Positions 58,510 through 64,000 of a stretch of DNA of 64,000 nucleotides are shown here, in pieces. This DNA is from Brenneria sp. hezel4-2-4 (GTDB lineage Bacteria > Pseudomonadota > Gammaproteobacteria > Enterobacterales > Enterobacteriaceae). The DNA is taken from contig NZ_JABJXS010000013.1 of NCBI RefSeq assembly GCF_013155275.1, positions 23,374-87,373 on the forward strand, in the 5' to 3' direction. Made by a program: the position numbers and the translations under genes. Every line of letters starts with the position of its first letter. The stretch's first letter is position 1. The notes below the pieces were generated by a model. The model was not told the origin of the DNA, did not search any database, and worked only from the letters and a program-made list of their open reading frames with translations.

Positions 58510-58680
58510 ATGGCCGGTCAAGATAAGGACAAAGTCCCCGACTGGAAAGCACTCGTGCAACTTGTTGCCATGATACAAAGGCAGCTATCGCCCGATGCTG
58601 TCGTACAACACAATGTGATGCTTGATGGAGTTCAGAGTGAAACCAAAAGGCAGGTAGATGTTCTTGGGTGCAGAGCATTG
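58510..58680 (+). pseudogene. Restriction-endonuclease-like N-terminal fragment
   Basis: In the frame joined to the integrase fragment, MAGQDKDKVPDWKALVQL, VAMIQRQLSPDAVVQHNV and ETKRQVDV resemble the start of Mrr-like restriction endonuclease domains, in which the R-Q-I/V-D-V strand carries the catalytic Asp. The rest of the domain, with the (D/E)xK motif, is missing; the frame continues to 58761 with unrelated residues. I read it as the remnant of a defence gene. Confidence 0.5.
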
Positions 58681-58747
58681 GGCAATACAATGAGCGAATT
58701 ACAGATAAACACCGGCACAGTTTCATCACATCCAAGCGAGCTCCTTG

Positions 58748-59596
58748 TTAGCCATTTTTGAATACATGTTCTCGGTGGTACTCCATGTAGCCCATTAGCT
58801 TGCCAGGGAGTTTTCTTAACTGGAGATCGCCTGCTAGCCCTAACTTCTGGATATCGTCTTGGAATAGTATTGATGAAAACATTACGGCCCCATTTGCGCT
58901 GAATGTAATTAGGCCCGAATCAAAAAGGTGATCTAGCGTCGGTTGCAGAAGCAGCCCATTCATAGGATCTAAGCGTTCTTGATTGGACGAATCTTTCCAT
59001 GGCTTTATATGTGATGCACGAAGCAGATATAGGTTGCTTAGGCCCGTAACTGCACAAGAGCCCCATAGCTTCACTACACCATCTCTAAATAATCCTTGTC
59101 CAATCCGGCTTTTTACAATTGAGTCTCTTTCAGTTTGATCGAGTAACTTGTATTCGTTTTGATGTGATTCAATGTCGTCTAACAGATCTGAATTATGAGG
59201 TTTTTGACCAACTTTGAATACAAACTGACTTGGTTCTGTTGTACGCAGCTTATGTTCTGTGAGAAAAATCTCGCCGTAGTAAATGAATGGCGAATGATGT
59301 ATGTCTCGATAAAACAGATGTATTTCATTATTCGCAGATTCAGCATTTATAATTCTGCTATCTGAAGAATGCCTTTTCTCGCCTTCCCATCGCAGTAATC
59401 CTTCGTCTAGAAAGTCGTTGTACTGGGTTAGTGCTTCTTGTTTTTCTTTTGTCACGAATAAGATTATGTAGTTGCTCCCCGAAGGTGTGACAACGCCTCT
59501 AGAAATTGCCTGAAATCCATTGTAGCCCCAAATATCAGCCAAATAGGGACGTTCATATGCTTTCCCAATTTTCAGTTTTTCAAAGCTGACTGGCAC
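58748..59596 (-). CDS. HNH endonuclease with DUF3427-like N-terminus
   Basis: 282 aa. The N-terminal half (YERPYLADIWGYNGFQAISR, then YNDFLDEGLLRWEGEKRHSSD) resembles the DUF3427 domain found in defence-associated helicases and nucleases. The C-terminal part is an HNH_2 nuclease: CAVTGLSNLYLLRASHIKPW, LDPMNGLLLQPTLDHLFDSG, with the catalytic ASHIKPW histidine, the N in NGLLL and the final H in DHLFD. It is likely a DNA-cutting restriction-type enzyme. The gene is complete and convergent with the decayed integrase/nuclease remnants. No methylase is nearby. Confidence 0.8.
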   Translation of the reverse strand: MPVSFEKLKIGKAYERPYLADIWGYNGFQAISRGVVTPSGSNYIILFVTKEKQEALTQYNDFLDEGLLRWEGEKRHSSDSRIINAESANNEIHLFYRDIHHSPFIYYGEIFLTEHKLRTTEPSQFVFKVGQKPHNSDLLDDIESHQNEYKLLDQTERDSIVKSRIGQGLFRDGVVKLWGSCAVTGLSNLYLLRASHIKPWKDSSNQERLDPMNGLLLQPTLDHLFDSGLITFSANGAVMFSSILFQDDIQKLGLAGDLQLRKLPGKLMGYMEYHREHVFKNG

Positions 59597-59728
59597 GATA
59601 TCTCCTTACTGATGGCTGACGCCGCAAGCAAGCGCGGCTTTGTTGTGAAAGCGAAGCCGCAACGAAAAAGCCGTCGCCAGCCTGTCTACACCTTAACGCA
59701 TTTAATAATAACCACGCCTAGGCCGCCA

Positions 59729-60043
59729 TCAAATGCCAAAATCTTCTCGAAACCGATCAATCAGATGCATCCGCCCGTGCAGAACCGTCACGATACCTAT
59801 ATCGCCGTTTGATAGTCTGCGCCAGTAGATAACATGTCGCTCGTAGCGAAAGAAGAAACCGTCTACTCCAAATTCGGCGGGTACTGGCCGTGAAACGACC
59901 TCGTGGGTTTCTATCTTGGCAAATGCCTGAAACATGCCGGTAATGTAGCGATCCGCTTGCTCTGTACCCCATCGCTCGCGGGTGTAGCGGTAGATCTCGT
60001 CAAGACGATAAGAGGCGGCCTCCTGAATGCGAACATTAGCCAT
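59729..60043 (-). CDS. ParE/RelE-family toxin, copy 2
   Basis: 104 aa starting MANVRIQEAAS, the same start as copy 1; an upstream ATG at 60067 lies inside the antitoxin gene and is not preferred. It differs from copy 1 at seven residues (for example ADRYITG versus ADSYITG, LHGRMHLID versus LHERMHQID), several of them non-conservative. It is downstream of its antitoxin with a 4-bp gap. The two modules probably cross-neutralise, since the antitoxins are identical. Confidence 0.87.
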   Translation of the reverse strand: MANVRIQEAASYRLDEIYRYTRERWGTEQADRYITGMFQAFAKIETHEVVSRPVPAEFGVDGFFFRYERHVIYWRRLSNGDIGIVTVLHGRMHLIDRFREDFGI

Positions 60044-60047
60044 ACGG

Positions 60048-60302
60048 TCAGGCCTTGTTGCGTGCAATGATATCGGCGGCGGTCAGGGATACGTATGAAG
60101 ACTCTGGTGCAGCAAAGGCATTAGTCAGTTCGGCCTTAAGTCGTGCGAATGCTTCCGCTTCTACCCGCTCTTTGTCCCGGCGGATTAGGTCCCGGATGTA
60201 CTCGCTGACGTTGTCGTAAGCACCGTTTTCGCCGACGTTGGCGGCCACGAAGTCGCTCAGCGGCCCTTTGAGGCGAACGGTCATTGTCGTGGTTCGGGAC
60301 AT
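60048..60302 (-). CDS. Ribbon-helix-helix (ParD/CopG-type) antitoxin, copy 2
   Basis: 84 aa, identical at every residue to the copy at 23175 although the DNA differs at several synonymous sites, which suggests purifying selection rather than a very recent duplication. It is the first gene of the module. Confidence 0.88.
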   Translation of the reverse strand: MSRTTTMTVRLKGPLSDFVAANVGENGAYDNVSEYIRDLIRRDKERVEAEAFARLKAELTNAFAAPESSYVSLTAADIIARNKA

Positions 60303-60621
60303 GCTGTGTTCCTCATTTATGTATCACGTATTGAATATAATTAAAAAATAATACAAAAACAATGTCGGGGCATATGCCATAAGGTTTAATTAATATGAAT
60401 AAAAAGTATTATTTTCATAATGTTATTCAATATTGGCGCATTGTGTTTGGCGCGAGGATAATATTAATCGGGAAGAGCGCTTGAGTTTTGATTGCTGTCT
60501 AAAGGCGTCGCTAATTCATTTACTTGACGAGCCACCAAAACAAGACTAATTTCAAGACCAAACTGATACTGAAAGTATCAAATTAACGTTAATAAACTCA
60601 GACTTAGCAACTCAGTGCTTG

Positions 60622-60638
60622 TCTCGTTTCCCGCTCCA
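60622..60638 (+). repeat. Attachment-site scar closing element D
   Basis: Exact 17-bp copy of the tRNA-Gly 3' end (tctcgtttcccgctcca). With the end of tRNA copy 3 at 58028-58044 it bounds a 2.6-kb island. The sequence after it (ctacagacttccactgtcgtctg) resembles what follows each tRNA, so it probably is the original chromosomal flank. Confidence 0.85.
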
Positions 60639-60698
60639 ATATCTGATCTACAGACTTCCACTGTCGTCTGTAATTCGTTGAAAAAAGACCTTCGGGTT

Positions 60699-60732
60699 AA
60701 TGCTGGTTACTTAAGGTAACCAGCATTTTTTT
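60699..60732 (+). terminator. Rho-independent terminator, probably the original end of the tRNA-Gly operon
   Basis: 12-bp stem aatgctggttac / gtaaccagcatt with a 5-nt loop and a seven-T run, 61 bp after the last attachment scar. Confidence 0.85.
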
Positions 60733-61162
60733 AACGGATATTTAGCTCGTCTTCCCCTCACTTCTCTGGGATAACTTCGCTCTCGGCAGACGGAACAGCA
60801 GAATAAACTTCAGTAACGTGCGTTATTTCATCCCATGTCAAACACATAGCTATACAATTAAGCCGCTGAAAAAATGCTTTGCATAAGTCGCGATAATTAT
60901 CATAACTAACTGAAATTAATTTATTTAATATAATGTCAAAAATAACATTAAAAAAATATTGATATATTAAAAAAAATAAAGCTACCATTTAGCACCGTTT
61001 AAAAAGAAGAAAATAATCAGAATGTCTTATCTGTTACTGGCGCTGGCCGCACTGTTCTGAGGTGGGAACTACGTCTGGTTATGCTCCGGGTTCAAAGGTA
61101 TACCGACCACTCGCTGATAATAATATCGCCGTTTAGCACGACAATCTCAGGAAGTGTTATTT
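60733..61162. other. Region between tRNA terminator and MFS gene
   Basis: 430 bp, AT-rich. A 76-codon minus-strand frame (60758-60988) has no recognised relatives and I doubt it is a gene. The right part contains an EamA gene remnant at 61021 and the ribosome-binding site aggaag for the MFS gene. Confidence 0.45.
61021..61083 (+). pseudogene. EamA-family transporter, N-terminal remnant
   Basis: The frame reads MSYLLLALAALF*GGNYVW, the start of an EamA transporter in which the usual FWGGN tryptophan codon is replaced by TGA. Similarity stops a few codons later. Confidence 0.6.
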
Positions 61163-62302
61163 ATGGTAAGGATGTATTTTTATCTTATTCTCGCCGCGTC
61201 GGTATCGGCACTGGCGACGGATATGATAGTGCCGGCATTACCCGTATTACAAAAAACATTTAATACCGATTACTCCACAATCCAGCTAACCATCAGCGGG
61301 TTTCTTGTAATATATGCCTGTAGCCAATTATTGTCAGGTTTTGCCGGTGAGAAACTGGGGAAACTCCGTGTGTTGACGGCCAGCTTTATTCTTTTCCTTG
61401 CCGGGAGCGTTATCTGTTTTATGGCTGAAAGTCTTCACATGCTTCTGGCCGGGCGGGCGTTGCAGGCTGTTGGCGCCGGGGCGGGACCGGTTCTTTCAAA
61501 AGCCATTGCGAAAGATACTTTTTCGCCATTGACGCTAAAGCGGGCCCTGTCCGACATTTCATCAGCCAGTGCAGTCGTTCCGCTCATCGCACCGCTTGTC
61601 GGCGGGGTGATACTGGGGCATCTGAGATGGAATGATATCTTCCTTGTTATGGTCATTTTCAGTGTTCTGACCATCATGTTGTCTCCCCGTTCTCTGGCAG
61701 TGCCTCATAATGAGACAATCCCGGAGACCCCGGGATTTGTCACACCGGCATTTATTCAGGGCACGCTACTTGTCTCGCTTATGCTGAGTTCGCTTTTTTG
61801 TTATATCTCGCTCTCACCGGCAATTTTTATGCAAGTGTTCGGACTCGGTACGCTGAATTATTCCTTCCTTTTTTCTGCATCTGTTCTTTTCTTTATAGCC
61901 GGAAACCAGTTCTCTAAATTTGAACGTCTGGTCAATCCCTACGTTTTATTCCTGATAAATGCACTGTCTGTTATCCCGTTTATAGCAGGCAGCCAATCCC
62001 TGCTATTGTGCATTGCCGGGGCGATGATATTCAATTTCACCCTCGGTGCTTATTACCCCACAGCGAACTTTATTGCGTTACAAATTAAAGGAAATAAAAC
62101 CGGGATTGCTACGTCAGTCACTGGGTTTATTCAGACGGTCAGCGCCGGTGCCATCAGTTTTCTTGCCGTAAAACTGACGGATATCGGACTCGGGTTCGAC
62201 AGAACGCTGGGAGTCAGCGCCTTATTCCTGGCGGTTCTGTCACTTATAGTTGTAAACACAATAAAGGTAACGCAATGGAAAACTGGCAAAAAAGGAAGAT
62301 AG
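61163..62302 (+). CDS. MFS transporter, Bcr/CflA type
   Basis: 379 aa from ATG 61163 (aggaag 8 bp upstream). The N-terminal part LATDMIVPALPVLQKTFNTD with STIQLTISGFLV, then GRALQAVGAGAG and SKAIAKDTF, matches the Bcr/CflA drug-resistance subfamily of 12-helix proton antiporters. It is somewhat shorter than Bcr (about 396). It probably exports a toxic compound or own metabolite. The 3' end overlaps the following small gene by 28 bp, which suggests a small operon. Confidence 0.87.
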   Translation: MVRMYFYLILAASVSALATDMIVPALPVLQKTFNTDYSTIQLTISGFLVIYACSQLLSGFAGEKLGKLRVLTASFILFLAGSVICFMAESLHMLLAGRALQAVGAGAGPVLSKAIAKDTFSPLTLKRALSDISSASAVVPLIAPLVGGVILGHLRWNDIFLVMVIFSVLTIMLSPRSLAVPHNETIPETPGFVTPAFIQGTLLVSLMLSSLFCYISLSPAIFMQVFGLGTLNYSFLFSASVLFFIAGNQFSKFERLVNPYVLFLINALSVIPFIAGSQSLLLCIAGAMIFNFTLGAYYPTANFIALQIKGNKTGIATSVTGFIQTVSAGAISFLAVKLTDIGLGFDRTLGVSALFLAVLSLIVVNTIKVTQWKTGKKGR

Positions 62303-62448
62303 ACAGATCGCTGAAATATCAGACCCGGGTCTTTTCAGAGCATATTAACGAACTTGTCGTAGTAAAAAGGGATGGTAGGGCGGTGACACAGTCATTGTTC
62401 TATGGATTTCTCATTTCACTTTTGATCTATGCGTTCTGGCCTCCCTGA
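62275..62448 (+). CDS. Small single-helix membrane protein, unknown function
   Basis: 57 aa: a basic N-terminal half (MENWQKRKIDRSLKYQTRVF), then SLFYGFLISLLIYAFWPP, one hydrophobic segment at the C-terminus. It starts inside the MFS gene (28-bp overlap) with ataaaggtaacgc upstream, so it is probably translated by coupling. I recognise no family. Its place after a transporter suggests an accessory subunit. Confidence 0.6.
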   Translation: MENWQKRKIDRSLKYQTRVFSEHINELVVVKRDGRAVTQSLFYGFLISLLIYAFWPP

Positions 62449-62487
62449 TGTCCGCCTCTATTGGACTTTGTGATTACCTGGAAGATT

Positions 62488-62793
62488 ATGCTTAAAAACC
62501 GCTTCAACCGGGCCTCGCGCCCGCTAGCGATTTTACTGACTTATTTTCCTCCGGCGGTGATATGCATTTTTATGCCCGAAGGTTTTCTTCCGGCGATGGC
62601 GTTTGCCGGAGTATCTCTGGTGTCGTGGAGTGTGTTACTGCCTCCGTTTTTACTTCTTAAGGTGAGAAAGTCCACTCTCAAGGCTGTGTATACCTTCCCG
62701 GGAAATAATCAGGTTTTGATGCTTATTCTCAGCGTGGGATTCTTAGTCTGGTTAATGATGTTTTTTTATCTTTTAAATGACGTTTTAAGATGA
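62488..62793 (+). CDS. Small multi-helix membrane protein, unknown function
   Basis: 101 aa from ATG 62488 (tggaag just upstream); a TTG start at 62461 would add nine residues. Three hydrophobic helices: LAILLTYFPPAVICIFM, LPAMAFAGVSLVSWSVLLPP and VLMLILSVGFLVWLMMFFYLL. It starts 39 bp after the 57-aa gene, in line with the MFS gene. A family is not recognised. Together the three genes look like one export unit. Confidence 0.6.
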   Translation: MLKNRFNRASRPLAILLTYFPPAVICIFMPEGFLPAMAFAGVSLVSWSVLLPPFLLLKVRKSTLKAVYTFPGNNQVLMLILSVGFLVWLMMFFYLLNDVLR

Positions 62794-63135
62794 GCGCCTG
62801 GCGCAGTTCGATGTCTGGTCGTCGCGGCAAGATCGAAAACAAGATCACCGTCACTTTTTCGACCAACATGTCTGTCACTTTTGTGATTACCGCAGCTATT
62901 TTTCATTTTGCGGATTTGCAAACAATGAGCTTTAGCTTTGAATACCTGATTATAACTTTCGTTGAGTCGTGCCAGTTCATAGTATCGGTTCCAGTACTCT
63001 TGCTGTGAACCAACAATTTAAGCTCTTTTGCCCTCCTTTTTTGCACCCGGGTGCAAAAAAGGAGGGCGGTGAAATATACGAGTAGTAGCGGAGTGTCTTG
63101 TTACTTAATTAACTCTTAGGCCTATTGGAGGTTCT
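62794..63135. other. Intergenic region before the Gfo/Idh/MocA gene
   Basis: 342 bp without a supported gene. A 72-codon frame overlapping the previous stop (62790-63008) is not convincing. The minus strand reads like a fragment of a coding sequence (EYWNRYYELARLNESYNQVF), possibly a gene remnant. The palindrome at 63031 lies here. Confidence 0.4.
63031..63067. terminator. Long palindrome, likely bidirectional terminator
   Basis: gccctcctttttt-gcaccc followed by gggtgc-aaaaa-ggagggc: an almost perfect 37-bp dyad, one A shorter on the right arm. The internal T- and A-tracts suit termination in either direction; it could instead be an operator for the gene at 63136. Confidence 0.5.
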
Positions 63136-64000
63136 ATGGTAAACGGTGAAAAATTAATCCCTCAACCGCTGCGCTGGGCGATGATCGGAGGAGGGCGGTT
63201 GAGCCAGGTTGGCTATAAGCATCGCAGCGGCGCGTTGCGCGATAATACGGCGTTCCAGCTGGTGGCCGGCGCATTTGATATCGATGCCAAACGCGGACGT
63301 GACTTCGGGGTCAATCTTGGACTGGACTCCAGCCGTTGCTATGACGATTACAAACAATTAATAGCGGCTGAAAGCCAGCGTGAAGACGGCGTGGAAGTGG
63401 TGACGGTCGCCACGCCCAATGGGACGCATTATGAAATTACCCGGGCGGCGCTCGAAGCCGGCCTGCACGTCATTTGTGAAAAACCGCTGTTTTTCACCAC
63501 CGCAGAGGCTAGAGAAATTAAGGCGCTGGCTGAAGAGAAAGGGCTGATTGTCGGCGTCACCTACGGCTTTTCCGGTCATCCTTTGCTGATGCAGATGCGC
63601 GCCATGATCGCCAGGGGAGACATTGGCGAAGTGAGAATGGTGGAGTTGCAATATACGCACGGCTTCAGTTCCGACGCGGCGGCGGAGAAGGGCAACGATG
63701 CGGCGAAATGGCGGGTTGACCCCAAGATCTCCGGGCCGAGCTTTGTGTTGGGCGATATTTCCACTCATACCTATTACATCTCTCAACTGGTGATGCCGGA
63801 CTTGCATATCAAGGAACTGCTGTGCGATCGCCAAAGCTTCATCCCCTCGCGAGCGCCGCTGGAAGACAACGCCATGGTTCTGATGCACTACCACGGCGGC
63901 GCCGTGGGCAGGATGTGGGCATCGGCAGTGAACGCCGGCTCCATGGATAGTCAGAGCATTCGCGTGATCGGCTCCAAAGCCAGTCTGGAATGGGGCGACT
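63136..64000 (+). CDS. Gfo/Idh/MocA-family oxidoreductase, N-terminal part
   Basis: 288 residues are visible before the right edge. It starts MVNGEKLIPQPLRWAMIGGG after a ttggagg ribosome-binding site. The nucleotide-binding motif is GGGRLSQVGYKHR. ATPNGTHYEI and the HVICEKPLFFT signature, with the catalytic Lys of EKP, are characteristic. DISTHTYYI and the later LEDNAMVLMHYHGG belong to the C-terminal sheet domain. Members oxidise sugars or inositols with NAD(P); the substrate cannot be told. It lies outside the islands and may head a sugar or inositol catabolic operon that continues beyond the window. Confidence 0.88.
   Translation, partial: MVNGEKLIPQPLRWAMIGGGRLSQVGYKHRSGALRDNTAFQLVAGAFDIDAKRGRDFGVNLGLDSSRCYDDYKQLIAAESQREDGVEVVTVATPNGTHYEITRAALEAGLHVICEKPLFFTTAEAREIKALAEEKGLIVGVTYGFSGHPLLMQMRAMIARGDIGEVRMVELQYTHGFSSDAAAEKGNDAAKWRVDPKISGPSFVLGDISTHTYYISQLVMPDLHIKELLCDRQSFIPSRAPLEDNAMVLMHYHGGAVGRMWASAVNAGSMDSQSIRVIGSKASLEWGD

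Larger units (their letters stand above)
59703..60638. repeat. Direct repeat, copy 2: toxin-antitoxin module plus island right end
   Basis: About 935 bp homologous to 22832-23765, including both genes, the AT-rich stretch and the attachment scar. Identity is highest over the antitoxin and lower in the non-coding part. Confidence 0.85.

Noticed and set aside
60758..60988. 76-codon minus-strand frame
   Set aside because: AT-rich, no ribosome-binding site and no known relative.
62790..63008. 72-codon frame overlapping the stop of the 101-aa gene
   Set aside because: The ATGA overlap is attractive, but the peptide has no family features, and the opposite strand looks more like a decayed coding sequence.

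Overview
The window is a chromosomal stretch of an enterobacterium. The backbone from 1 to about 13,000 is epmB / efp / entericidin / DUF486 / frdDCBA / epmA / mscM / psd / rsgA / orn / tRNA-Gly. This order, and the near full-length matches to the E. coli proteins, point to Enterobacterales. A secreted sucrose isomerase, a BapA-type adhesin system and large accessory cargo suggest a plant-associated member such as Brenneria, Pectobacterium or Dickeya. The genus is inference only.

Right of orn the sequence is an integration hotspot. Three identical tRNA-Gly(GCC) genes lie at 12935, 35436 and 57969. In E. coli the equivalent genes downstream of orn are a tight tandem (glyV-glyX-glyY). Here they are pulled about 22.5 kb apart by islands. 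Each tRNA is followed by an integrase or integrase remnant, and copies of the tRNA 3' end (attachment-site scars) recur at 23749, 27013 and 60622.

Element A (13,010-23,765) carries a nonsense-interrupted integrase, two XRE paralogues, a Ner-like regulator, a second integrase-like recombinase, and a 1,524-aa STAND ATPase with a nuclease-like N-terminus. That ATPase gene sits between long inverted repeats and is probably an Avs-like antiviral protein. A ParE/RHH toxin-antitoxin pair lies at the right end. Element B (23,765-27,029) holds a LysR regulator, an EamA transporter and a ketopantoate-reductase-like gene. From 27,029 to the second tRNA lies a chaperone-usher fimbrial operon preceded by an IprA/YaiV-like regulator.

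Between the second and third tRNAs lie an integrase scar, a 3,512-aa BapA-like repeat adhesin and its type I secretion system (outer-membrane channel, ABC transporter, adaptor). These are followed by a lone CbiM-like permease, a soluble PAS-PAS chemoreceptor, a secreted sucrose isomerase and a D-2-hydroxyacid dehydrogenase.

Element D (58,044-60,638) is small and decayed. It has an integrase fragment, a restriction-endonuclease fragment, an HNH endonuclease and a second copy of the same toxin-antitoxin pair and right end as element A. Beyond it come an EamA fragment, a Bcr/CflA-type MFS transporter overlapping two small membrane-protein genes, and the start of a Gfo/Idh/MocA oxidoreductase that runs off the window.

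In functional terms, the left 13 kb is housekeeping: EF-P modification, anaerobic respiration, phospholipid synthesis and ribosome/RNA maintenance. The right 50 kb is surface attachment, phage defence, sugar conversion and mobile-element maintenance.
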